Positions 53,405 through 61,544 of a stretch of 64,000 nt of DNA are shown here, one piece after another. Every line of letters starts with the position of its first letter. Within the stretch, counting starts at the first letter, position 1. Below the pieces are notes generated by a model. That model saw only the letters and a program-made list of their open reading frames with translations. It was not told the DNA's origin and searched no databases. A program made the position numbers and the translations under genes. The DNA lies in the NCBI GenBank assembly GCA_943324745.2, contig CALPMT020000009.1, positions 44,715 to 108,714 on the forward strand, read 5' to 3'. Origin of the DNA: Chitinophaga pinensis (lineage in GTDB: Bacteria > Bacteroidota > Bacteroidia > Flavobacteriales_D > Crocinitomicaceae).

Positions 53405-54384
53405 TTTTTATGCATTTTGTTTTTTTGTTTTTTTCTTGACCAGATATATTGAATGTTTAATTCAAGACCACCTCTTCCATTACTTGCCTTAGAAAGTTTT
53501 GACACATTAATGTCATAATTTAAAGTGCTTATAAATTGATTCATTTTTAAACCAAGTTGAAGAATTAATGCGTCTTTGTTTCTAAAATAAATACCAGAAA
53601 TTAGTTGATTTTTCACACTTAAAATGGAAGTGTTTAATTCACATTTTGAACCAAAAATTAATTCATTATAAATCCCTTGTTGTTGTATGTTTACTGTAGG
53701 AAGTAAGTTTATTGTTGTTGAAATTTTATAAATTAATTGAATAAAATGGTGGTACCGAATAAATCTTGGTACTTTAACATCATAAAATCCCTGATCTGGT
53801 TGATTAATATTAAAAACAGCTGAACCCAAATTTAATGTGACTAAATCTGAAATATCTTTTGAATAGTTGGAGCCAATTCCAAGCGTAAAATTAGATTTTT
53901 GTTGTGTAGAATTTTTTTCATTACTTGGGATTAAGTCTGAGTATATATATCCATTAAATTGATTGTCAAACATATAGTTTGAAAAATTCATTTGGTTATA
54001 TTTCCAGCCTATTTCTAGTCCTATTCTAATTTTAGTCTTTTTTTGTAAATTTTGATAGATAGTATAAGCAGGTGAAAATTTCATTTCTAACGTTCTAAAT
54101 ATTCCATCGCCTGTAACATCATGGATGATCAGTCCTCCGTATGCCAATTTACGATTGTATTTGTTTATCGCATCAAATGTTATAGCTTGTGTTTGGTAGG
54201 GTTTTGTTACATTTCTCCACTGATCTTTAGTACTGAGTGTAAATCTAAAGTCTCCTGAAAATACACCTGCATTTGCTGGATTTTGATACATTGAGTTTTC
54301 GTTCGCTTGTGACCAATGAACATCTTGTGCAATGCTTTTTGCATAACTAAAAAAAAGAAAAATAAAAAAGTTTAAATTTTTCAC
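53386..54384 (-). CDS. PorP/SprF family outer-membrane protein
   Basis: A 332-residue barrel with signal peptide (to about KSIAQD). It continues with the family start VHWSQANENSMYQNPANAGVFSGDFRFTLSTKDQWRNVTKPYQT and ends in a strand-rich GGLELNIQYIW region. SprF/PorP proteins work with large secreted adhesins and the T9SS. A TATCTTTA sequence (one mismatch to the -7 consensus) lies 17 bases upstream. No large adhesin gene adjoins this pair, so its cargo may be encoded elsewhere. Confidence 0.9.
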   Translation of the reverse strand: MKNLNFFIFLFFSYAKSIAQDVHWSQANENSMYQNPANAGVFSGDFRFTLSTKDQWRNVTKPYQTQAITFDAINKYNRKLAYGGLIIHDVTGDGIFRTLEMKFSPAYTIYQNLQKKTKIRIGLEIGWKYNQMNFSNYMFDNQFNGYIYSDLIPSNEKNSTQQKSNFTLGIGSNYSKDISDLVTLNLGSAVFNINQPDQGFYDVKVPRFIRYHHFIQLIYKISTTINLLPTVNIQQQGIYNELIFGSKCELNTSILSVKNQLISGIYFRNKDALILQLGLKMNQFISTLNYDINVSKLSKASNGRGGLELNIQYIWSRKKQKNKMHKKCIDYL

Positions 54385-54465
54385 TTATTTGTTTGTGCTT
54401 TAAAGATACTTTTTTTGTTTTATTATATAAGAAACATTACTTGTGAAGTTTTTAATATTACGTCG

Positions 54466-54491
54466 CTTAAATTTCATGCATAAAATTTAAG
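54466..54491. promoter_or_regulatory. Inverted repeat in the PorP/unknown-gene divergent gap
   Basis: CTTAAATTT and AAATTTAAG form perfect 9-base arms around 8 bases, in the 238-base gap between two divergent genes. No T tract follows on the strand that would make it a terminator. A binding site is possible but AT-rich dyads arise by chance. Confidence 0.35.
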
Positions 54492-54560
54492 TTTATTAAC
54501 TATTTGTTTAACAGCGCTTTAATCGTGTTGATAACTTGTTGATTAATCGCTTTTTACTAA

Positions 54561-54592
54561 TTGGTATTGATGGGTTTTTTAATGTAATTTTG
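54561..54592 (+). promoter_or_regulatory. Promoter for the 54623 gene
   Basis: TTG at 54561-54563, 21 bases, then TAATTTTG at 54585-54592 match the Bacteroidetes promoter. The ATG lies 30 bases further on. Confidence 0.6.
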
Positions 54593-54622
54593 TTTGTAAT
54601 TCATTATAATTAGATATAAAGG

Positions 54623-55159
54623 ATGATACGATCATTTTTAAAACGTAAATTAACAGATAATCAGTTGGCAAATATTTTTGTTAATGGATTATTGGAAGTT
54701 ATTGATAACGGATTTAAAGATGTTGCCTCATTAATTAATGAAGATATAGCCTTTGAATCGACTCCAAACATATCCTCTGACGCTCATTCTGAATTTACGT
54801 TAATAGTAATTGTAGGTAATTTAGTTACTTTGGAGTCTAGCTTTGATGCTGATCAAGCGCATCGTGTAGAGCATTTGATTTATCAAAAATTTGCTGCTAT
54901 TTTTTCTATGACTGAAACTAGTTTTGAAAATTTAATTAAGGATTATAAGAATTTTATTGCACGTGTAAATCATCCATCTAAAAATATGTTATATGGTATG
55001 TCAAAGGCAATCTTTCATAAATATAATTTGAATGATTTTCAAGATGAATATTTTAAGCGTATGCAAGCTCCAAATCCATTGTTTTTAAAACGTATGGATG
55101 ATGTGATGAGTAATTTTATTTGGGATTGGGAGGTTTTCTTTAAAAAATATAAGTTATAA
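54623..55159 (+). CDS. Hypothetical protein, 178 residues
   Basis: A soluble, mostly helical protein with no signal peptide. It opens MIRSFLKRKLTDNQLANIFVNGLLEVIDNGFKDVASLINEDIAFES and has a strand-like middle HSEFTLIVIVGNLVTLESSF. The Trp-rich end is MSNFIWDWEVFFKKYKL. I do not recognise a family. It has its own promoter and faces rsmG convergently with a 26-base gap. Conservation cannot be judged here. Confidence 0.65.
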   Translation: MIRSFLKRKLTDNQLANIFVNGLLEVIDNGFKDVASLINEDIAFESTPNISSDAHSEFTLIVIVGNLVTLESSFDADQAHRVEHLIYQKFAAIFSMTETSFENLIKDYKNFIARVNHPSKNMLYGMSKAIFHKYNLNDFQDEYFKRMQAPNPLFLKRMDDVMSNFIWDWEVFFKKYKL

Positions 55160-55185
55160 ACTATTCTCACAAAAGAATCAAAAAG

Positions 55186-55824
55186 CTATCTTTTATTCAT
55201 ATCTAAATACACTACTTTTTTCGTTTCAAAAAAATCGTAATCAAAAAATTTTGAAATATCATTGTATTTAATTTTTTGTTTTAGTGGCTTCATCTCCTCG
55301 TTCAAATCACCTCCTTTAAGATACAAAATCCCATTTCTTAATTTATTCTTATTTTCTTCTAAGAATTTACCTTTTACCCATTTTAAAAATGCTGGCATTG
55401 CTGTAACCGCTCGACTTACAATGAAATCAAATTGTTCTTGTATATCTTCAGCTCTCGCATGATGAGTTGTAATATTGTTGATTTGTAATGTTTCACACAC
55501 TTCATTGACTACTTTAATCTTTTTACCGATTGAGTCAACTAATACAAACTGACAATTTGGAAATAAAATGGCTAATGGAACACCAGGAAAACCGCCTCCT
55601 GTTCCAATGTCTAGTATGCGTGAACCATCTTTAAAATTTTGCACTTTAGCTATTGCAAGTGAATGTAGAACATGTCTTTCGTAAAATTGATCCAAGTCTT
55701 TACGTGAAATTACATTGATTTGTTCATTCCAAAAAGTGTAAACTTCTTTTAATTTTGAAAATTGATCTTTTTGTAAATTTGTAAGGTCTGGGAAATGTTT
55801 AAATATTAAATCGACATTTGTCAT
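55186..55824 (-). CDS. rsmG: 16S rRNA (guanine-527-N7) methyltransferase
   Basis: Methylates G527 of 16S rRNA using S-adenosylmethionine; loss often gives low-level streptomycin resistance. The SAM-binding loop is ILDIGTGGGFPGVPLAILFP (about 70-90), preceded by FWNEQINVISRKDLDQFYERHVLHSL. FIVSRAVTAMPAFLKW follows, and then LKGGDL. The 212 residues fit the family. It begins 2 bases after the acyl-CoA ligase stop on the same strand, so the two may be co-transcribed. Confidence 0.94.
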   Translation of the reverse strand: MTNVDLIFKHFPDLTNLQKDQFSKLKEVYTFWNEQINVISRKDLDQFYERHVLHSLAIAKVQNFKDGSRILDIGTGGGFPGVPLAILFPNCQFVLVDSIGKKIKVVNEVCETLQINNITTHHARAEDIQEQFDFIVSRAVTAMPAFLKWVKGKFLEENKNKLRNGILYLKGGDLNEEMKPLKQKIKYNDISKFFDYDFFETKKVVYLDMNKR

Positions 55825-55826
55825 CG

Positions 55827-57584
55827 TTATACATTATAAATTTGTTCAACTTCGTTTGCGTATTTTATAAGAATGATTTTTCGTTTTAATTTTAAAGTAG
55901 GAGTCAATTCTCCACCTTCCACTGAAAATTCGTGATCTAATAAAGTATATCTTTTAATTTGTTCAAAACCACCATAGTTTAAATTCATTGTTTCAACTTC
56001 TTTTTGTATACGTTCTTTAATTTCTTTAGTCAAAATTAATTCAGCGTTGCTTAATTTAGTAAAGTTCAACTGCTTGCTGTGTGTCCATTCTTTTAGGTAA
56101 TTGAAATTAGGCACTATAAGTGCTCCTGGAAATTTTTGTCCCTCACCGAGAACCATTATTTGTTCGATGAAACGAGATTCTTTGAATTTGTTTTCCATGG
56201 CTTGAGGAATAATATATTTACCTCCAGAAGTCTTGAAAATTTCTTTTTTACGATCTGTTATTTTTAAGAATTTTCCTTCAATAAATGTACCAATATCACC
56301 GGTGTGAAACCATCCTTCTTTATCAATTTCTTCAGCTGTTTTTTCTGGTAAATTGTAATATCCCATCATTACATTTGGGCCTTTGACAAGTATTTCACCA
56401 TCTTCTGCTATTTTTACATGAACATCGTGAATCAAGGTTCCAACGGTACCTATGCGTATACCATTTTTGATGCAATTCACAGAAATTACTGGAGACGTTT
56501 CTGTCAATCCATAACCTTCCAATATTGTAATATCAGCAGCAAGAAACATTTTGGCTAATTTTGGTTGTAAAGCAGCACTTCCGGAGACAATAGCACGAGT
56601 TTCTCCCCCTAGAGCCTCCTGCCATTTAGAGAATATTAATTTTCGAGCAATTGCTAGTTTGATATTGTACCATAAACTTCTATTGACTACATCATATTGT
56701 TCACCTATTTTAACAGCCCAAAAAAACAGTATGCGTTTTAGACCTTTAAGTTCTTCCCCTTTAGAAATTATTTTTTCATATACTTTTTCAATCAATCGAG
56801 GAACTGCAGTAAACATGTGAGGTTTTACTTCTTTGATATTTTCTCCTATTGTATCTAGAGATTCTGCAAAGTAAATAGCGCATCCTATATACATATACAA
56901 GTAATGTAACATGCGTTCATATACATGACATACCGGTAAAAATGTAAGAACACGTGAATGTTGATCGCAGGGCATTCTATCGACACATCCTAGGACATTA
57001 GATAAAATATTATTATGTGATAGCATAACACCTTTCGGATTTCCTGTTGTACCTGATGTGTAAATTATAGTAGCTAAATCTTGGTTTTGTATCACAGATT
57101 TTCTTTCTGATAATGTGTTTTTATCAATAATTGAATAATTAGTATGAATTTCAAGCCAATGAGGTATGTATGCTTCTTTATTAAAGGAAAATAAAAATTC
57201 AAGTGCAGGTAATTCAGTTTTAATGTTATTAATTGTGCTGTATAAATTCATATCTCCAACTACGCACAATTTAATCTGAGAATCATTAAAAATGAATTTA
57301 TAATCTTCAGTTGAAATATTAGGGTATATTGGAACTACTATTGCGCCAATTTGAAGGGTAGCTACATCTAATACATTCCATTCATAGCGATTTGTTGATA
57401 TTATTCCAACTTTATCTCCAGGTTGAATACCTAAAGAGATTAAACCCTTGGAAGTTTTCTCTACAAGCTCAATAAATTCTTTTGTTGAAATAGAAGACCA
57501 TTTTCCATTAGTTTTTGTAGAAAACATTTTAGAATTAGGAAACTTTTCTAATTGATGATATGGGATGTCGAATAATCTTTTCAT
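55827..57584 (-). CDS. Long-chain fatty-acid--CoA ligase (AMP-forming)
   Basis: ANL superfamily ligase that activates fatty acids with ATP and CoA. The P-loop motif is ATIIYTSGTTGNPKGVMLSHNN, the later motifs LEGYGLTETSPVIS and GWFHTGDIGTF are present, and the C-terminal catalytic-lysine region shows ITDRKKEIFKTSGGKYI. The length, 585 residues, matches FadD15-type enzymes that hold GEELKGLKRILF-like insertions. Start ATG 57584 (MKRLFDIPYHQL) is preferred over an ATG 21 bases upstream, which would add a short non-family lead. Confidence 0.92.
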   Translation of the reverse strand: MKRLFDIPYHQLEKFPNSKMFSTKTNGKWSSISTKEFIELVEKTSKGLISLGIQPGDKVGIISTNRYEWNVLDVATLQIGAIVVPIYPNISTEDYKFIFNDSQIKLCVVGDMNLYSTINNIKTELPALEFLFSFNKEAYIPHWLEIHTNYSIIDKNTLSERKSVIQNQDLATIIYTSGTTGNPKGVMLSHNNILSNVLGCVDRMPCDQHSRVLTFLPVCHVYERMLHYLYMYIGCAIYFAESLDTIGENIKEVKPHMFTAVPRLIEKVYEKIISKGEELKGLKRILFFWAVKIGEQYDVVNRSLWYNIKLAIARKLIFSKWQEALGGETRAIVSGSAALQPKLAKMFLAADITILEGYGLTETSPVISVNCIKNGIRIGTVGTLIHDVHVKIAEDGEILVKGPNVMMGYYNLPEKTAEEIDKEGWFHTGDIGTFIEGKFLKITDRKKEIFKTSGGKYIIPQAMENKFKESRFIEQIMVLGEGQKFPGALIVPNFNYLKEWTHSKQLNFTKLSNAELILTKEIKERIQKEVETMNLNYGGFEQIKRYTLLDHEFSVEGGELTPTLKLKRKIILIKYANEVEQIYNV

Positions 57585-57640
57585 AATGTAAACTTCATGG
57601 AACAAATTAAATATAATTATTTTTTTTTAAAAATTTGTTT

Positions 57641-58672
57641 TTATTCCATGCTATAAATTTTCTTACCTTTTATATATGTTGCATTCGAATAAATCGCATT
57701 ATAATTTGATGTAGTACTAATTGGAGTTTCTAATATGGAGAAATTGGCATATTTTCCTTTTTGTAAAGTTCCAAATTCCACTTCTGTAAACGATAAATAA
57801 CTAGCCCAATTTGAAATTGATTTAAGTGATTTAATATAATCAAGTCTGTTGTTTTTTGTATAATTTGAAAGATTTAAAAATATACTATTACTTGATTGAT
57901 AGGTTCCAAATACAAAAAGTGGTCTGTTAATATGATTGGATTCGTTTAATAGAATGAAGAAATTATTTTCCTCTAACTTTTTAAGTGAATTAATATCATT
58001 GTCATCTAGATTAAACACATACCAACGATGATCTTTTTTATAATCATTCAATGTTTTTAATATCGTTGATAAATAAGATTTAACTTCCTTAAAGTTTATG
58101 CCAATTTGTAAATTTTTACTTTTTGCTACAGCGCATGCTTCAGAAATTTCTTTCAATTCATTTTTTGATAAAGTGAAACCTTGTATTTGTAGTTTTGACG
58201 TCTTTTTGAATTTGTAATTGCGTGTGAATGAAATGTTATTACTGGAAGGTGTTAAGTTAACATGCCAGACAAGTTCCATTTTTGTTGAGAATTTCAATAA
58301 AATTTGCAATTGATTATAGGTTATATTGTGAACAAATACTTCGGTAAATCCTTGTTCTAAATGTTTGATTTCCATTTTCCTTAAATAGGAAAAATTAACT
58401 TCTGAGTCTAATTCCAGAAAGCTGTTATAAAATGTAGGCACTATTTCTCTACCTTTAACATCGTTTATCTCTTCAGCTCTATATTTATTTAAGATTTGTC
58501 GTTCTGGACCAATCTCAACGATTTTACCATCTTTTATTGCGATTGCTTCACCTGTAGTATTTATATCATCTAAACAAATAATATTTGCATTGTGTAAGAT
58601 TAGATCTACTTTTTTTCCTTTCATACAACTGTTTAAAAGGAATGTAGTTAGGAATAAAATGAAAATTTTCAT
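57641..58672 (-). CDS. Degenerate amidohydrolase-like lipoprotein
   Basis: A 343-residue lipoprotein with lipobox LLNSC (Cys16). Residues 22-80 match the N-terminal composite domain of amidohydrolases such as YtcJ (LILHNANIICLDD, GEAIAIKDGKIVEIG, INDVKGREIVPTF). Where those enzymes have DSHVH metal ligands, this one reads YNSFLEL (82-88), without His. The C-terminus returns to family form with GTLQKGKYANFSILE. The middle is much shorter than the usual 500 or more residues. It is probably not a metal-dependent hydrolase. The start overlaps the next membrane gene by 4 bases. Confidence 0.7.
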   Translation of the reverse strand: MKIFILFLTTFLLNSCMKGKKVDLILHNANIICLDDINTTGEAIAIKDGKIVEIGPERQILNKYRAEEINDVKGREIVPTFYNSFLELDSEVNFSYLRKMEIKHLEQGFTEVFVHNITYNQLQILLKFSTKMELVWHVNLTPSSNNISFTRNYKFKKTSKLQIQGFTLSKNELKEISEACAVAKSKNLQIGINFKEVKSYLSTILKTLNDYKKDHRWYVFNLDDNDINSLKKLEENNFFILLNESNHINRPLFVFGTYQSSNSIFLNLSNYTKNNRLDYIKSLKSISNWASYLSFTEVEFGTLQKGKYANFSILETPISTTSNYNAIYSNATYIKGKKIYSME

Positions 58673-59973
58673 GAGTTATGATCTAATAAGTTTTTGATCT
58701 TTGAGTAGTCAATTGATAGTAAAAGTATACTCATAGTAAAAGGCATAAAAGGGATTTTATATCTAACTATTGCTCCGAGTACAGGTACGGTTAAACCAAT
58801 TAATATAGTTAAAAGTAGTGAAAAATATAAACCAAAATATAAATATGGTAGTTGATTTACGGTTGGTTTTTTGAAGAAAAATATAGCTAAAACTATTAAT
58901 ATTAAAAACATTGTGTTTTCAAAAGCGGTCAAGGCGAAAAAAATATTTTTCATTTCGATCAAAGTAGGTCGAAACATACCGTTTATAAATGCTTGTGGTG
59001 TGTTTTTCAGGTAGGACCAAGCTGTATCATCTAGCTCTCCTAGCTTGATTGTACTTCCAGCTTTTGTGTCTCTAGCAACATTTATGAAATCTCGTTGTTT
59101 ATATTTTAAATTTCCAGATAAGTCTATATTTTGATTTATATATTTTGCATTGAAAGCGATGATGATTAAACCAATGTTTACAATGAAAAATGTCCATCCT
59201 TTTTTTTTTAATTTAAAATAATGAACAACCGTCCAGGCTAATATGCTTGGAATGAGAGTTATAAGTACGTATGTTTTTGTAATTGCCAATAAACCTAAAG
59301 TTCCGAATACAAGTAAAATATATTTTATTTTATTTTCAGAATAAAGTATACGAGTAAATGCAAAAACAAATATGCCAATTCCAAACAAGAGTATACTTTC
59401 TTTCAAAATTCCTGATCCCCAAAATAAAACAGAGGGAATTAAAAAACACGCTAATATCAGTTCTTTTTTGCTTTGTCTAAATTGATAAATATATGTTCTG
59501 TAAATCCCTGTCAAACCAATGAAAGACAATGTTGATAAGACTAAGGTGTGGACATGGTAATACCCAAATGAGAATAAGTAGATAACAGCATTAAAACGTA
59601 TTACAGTTCTGTTATCGTTAAATACATTTGAAGCATGAGGTTTGAACCAATAATTTGTTTCTTTTAAATGTTTGTGAATTTCTGAAGACTCATTTTGGAT
59701 TCCAAAAATTATTTTCCAAAATCGAACTTGATTATTATGATAGACATGATCATACAAATATTTTGCATCATCAAAGTATTTAAATACATCTGCAGTTTTT
59801 CGGTCAGTATAATAGTATGTGTATACGTAGTAGACTGATATTCCGATCATAAATTTTAATGTGAATAAAACACTAAGTGTTCTAAATGAAATACCTGAAT
59901 TTTTAAAAAACGACCATCTTTTCAGCATGAATATACCGAGTAGAAAATAGAATATAATACATATACTTTCCAA
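58669..59973 (-). CDS. Polytopic membrane protein A of a tandem paralogue pair
   Basis: A 434-residue protein with about ten membrane segments and a polar loop at about 50-115 holding YYYTDRKTADVFKYFDDAKYLYDHV and TNYWFKPHASNVFNDNRTVIRFNAVIY. The paralogue at 60010 shares this pattern, so the loop is likely the functional core. The layout suggests a lipid-linked sugar transferase or polymerase-like (GT-C or Wzy-type) protein, but I see no diagnostic motif and do not assign one. It overlaps the degenerate amidohydrolase gene by 4 bases. A -7 box lies 22 bases upstream. Confidence 0.72.
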   Translation of the reverse strand: MESICIIFYFLLGIFMLKRWSFFKNSGISFRTLSVLFTLKFMIGISVYYVYTYYYTDRKTADVFKYFDDAKYLYDHVYHNNQVRFWKIIFGIQNESSEIHKHLKETNYWFKPHASNVFNDNRTVIRFNAVIYLFSFGYYHVHTLVLSTLSFIGLTGIYRTYIYQFRQSKKELILACFLIPSVLFWGSGILKESILLFGIGIFVFAFTRILYSENKIKYILLVFGTLGLLAITKTYVLITLIPSILAWTVVHYFKLKKKGWTFFIVNIGLIIIAFNAKYINQNIDLSGNLKYKQRDFINVARDTKAGSTIKLGELDDTAWSYLKNTPQAFINGMFRPTLIEMKNIFFALTAFENTMFLILIVLAIFFFKKPTVNQLPYLYFGLYFSLLLTILIGLTVPVLGAIVRYKIPFMPFTMSILLLSIDYSKIKNLLDHNS

Positions 59974-59995
59974 TATTAACTGAATTTATGTGCTT

Positions 59996-60003
59996 CAAAG
60001 ATA
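59996..60003 (-). promoter_or_regulatory. -7 box for membrane protein A gene
   Basis: On the minus strand TATCTTTG matches TAnnTTTG exactly, 22 bases before the ATG at 59973. It separates this gene from its paralogue upstream. Confidence 0.5.
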
Positions 60004-60009
60004 CACAAT

Positions 60010-61410
60010 CTATTTTCTTCTATATTTATGGTAGAAATTGAGTGCTTTTGATTTGTCTATCATTGTTAACAAGCAAAAGAAAAGTAGCGGGAGTAATGGT
60101 GCCTTGTATCTAACTAAATTACCTAGAACAGGTACTAATAAGCCTAAAAAGATGTACGTAATAACAATAAAAGTTCCAAGTGAAAAAATGATTAATTGTT
60201 GATTGGAATTCAGTTTTCTAGGGAAAATAAATAGGGCTACAAATAAAACGATAAATAATAAATTCTCAAGTGCAGGATAGATAGTTATTATTGAATTTAT
60301 TTCAAAAATATGGGGTCTAGAAAATCCATTGCTTAGTCCATATGGTAAACACAAGAAAAAGTTTGATAATTGACCGTCCAATTTTTTTGTGTTAACTAAG
60401 CTTTTTGCATGTGCTAACCTTGCTTCGAATTTATAATCAGCCTGTTTAAATCTTAACATTTCCAACAAGTTGTAATTTGTACCTAACACATTTTTTTTAT
60501 ATGAAATTTGATTGACACGATCATATTCTTTCTTTTTTTCGACTTTTGTTTTATTATTAAAGTTATATGTAATTGGATTATGATTTATGCTCCAACTAAT
60601 TACAATAAATATTATTAATGTGTAGGATAAAATAAATATCAATTTAATTTTTTCTGTTTTTAGAATTTTAATAAATAGTATACAAAGGATGGAAGGCGTT
60701 ATAAAACCTAGGAGGTATGTTTTGGATATCAATAATGCTAAGCCTCCAATTATAAATCCAATTAAATTTTTCAGGTTTAAAGTGTAAATTAATTTATTTC
60801 CGAAATAGATTAACACCGCTAACGAACAAAACGTGATTGTTTCTTTAAGTAGACTTGAGGTCCATAGCGCAATGGATGGTAGAAAAAATAATAGTATGAA
60901 AAATAGTTTTTTCCACTGTAAATATGAAGCTAACGTTTTAAATAATATCAACGTTGTAAAGAATGATATTGAACTTATGTATAGAACACTTAGTATTAAA
61001 TGATTATTAGTGATTAGGTTTAGTATACTAGAAAGAATTATGATAGTTTGATTGTCATTATATATTCCATATGAATTTGGCTTTATCCAAAATTTCATTT
61101 CATAGTAATTTGATAAAATTTGAGTGTTTTTAGGGATCTCTCCCTTTAGAATTTTAAAAAAATCTATAGGGGACCGTTTAAAGATTAGTGCTAAATGCTT
61201 TCCATCTTCAAAATATTTATAGATATCGCTAACTGTATTTTCAGTATAATAATACGTGAAAATATACCAAAGTGTAATACCTGAAATTATTTTAATGAAA
61301 AACGAGAAAAGTATAAATTTAGTCGAAATTTCAACAGTTGTAAAGTGTTTGTTTTTTAGAATTGTGTATATACAAATTAGGAAAAATAAAAGGTAAATGA
61401 AGTATTCCAC
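60010..61410 (-). CDS. Polytopic membrane protein B of a tandem paralogue pair
   Basis: A 466-residue relative of the preceding gene, about ten membrane segments, with the matching loop FTYYYTENTVSDIYKYFEDGKHLALIF and FWIKPNSYGIYNDNQTIIIL. I start it at GTG 61410. The product then begins (M)EYFIYLLFFL, aligning with MESICIIFYFLL of paralogue A, and a -7 box at 61426-61433 overlaps the earlier TTG at 61428, which would precede the transcription start. No catalytic residue set is recognised. A role in surface glycan assembly is a guess from topology. Confidence 0.7.
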   Translation of the reverse strand: MEYFIYLLFFLICIYTILKNKHFTTVEISTKFILFSFFIKIISGITLWYIFTYYYTENTVSDIYKYFEDGKHLALIFKRSPIDFFKILKGEIPKNTQILSNYYEMKFWIKPNSYGIYNDNQTIIILSSILNLITNNHLILSVLYISSISFFTTLILFKTLASYLQWKKLFFILLFFLPSIALWTSSLLKETITFCSLAVLIYFGNKLIYTLNLKNLIGFIIGGLALLISKTYLLGFITPSILCILFIKILKTEKIKLIFILSYTLIIFIVISWSINHNPITYNFNNKTKVEKKKEYDRVNQISYKKNVLGTNYNLLEMLRFKQADYKFEARLAHAKSLVNTKKLDGQLSNFFLCLPYGLSNGFSRPHIFEINSIITIYPALENLLFIVLFVALFIFPRKLNSNQQLIIFSLGTFIVITYIFLGLLVPVLGNLVRYKAPLLPLLFFCLLTMIDKSKALNFYHKYRRK

Positions 61411-61425
61411 AGGTTTGATTTTTTT

Positions 61426-61433
61426 CAAAGTTA
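61426..61433 (-). promoter_or_regulatory. -7 box for membrane protein B gene
   Basis: On the minus strand TAACTTTG matches TAnnTTTG exactly. Transcription should begin about 7 bases downstream, near 61419, so GTG 61410 would have a very short leader and TTG 61428 would not be transcribed. Confidence 0.55.
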
Positions 61434-61494
61434 TAAAGAACTTTTTATTTCGCTATTTTTTGATAACTCTGTGTATATTTTTCTAAATACTTGG

Positions 61495-61524
61495 TTTGTT
61501 TAAACTAGTATATGCGTATTTTTG
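61495..61524 (+). promoter_or_regulatory. Promoter for purL
   Basis: TTTG at 61495-61498, 18 bases, then TATTTTTG at 61517-61524 form a good Bacteroidetes promoter. The ATG at 61512 lies inside it, so it cannot be the translation start; ATG 61545 has a leader of about 14 bases. Confidence 0.7.
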
Positions 61525-61544
61525 TTACTCTTAAAAACAAAAGC

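Noticed and set aside
61512..61544. Upstream ATG for purL
   Set aside because: It lies inside the -7 box of a well-formed promoter, so it is not in the transcript.
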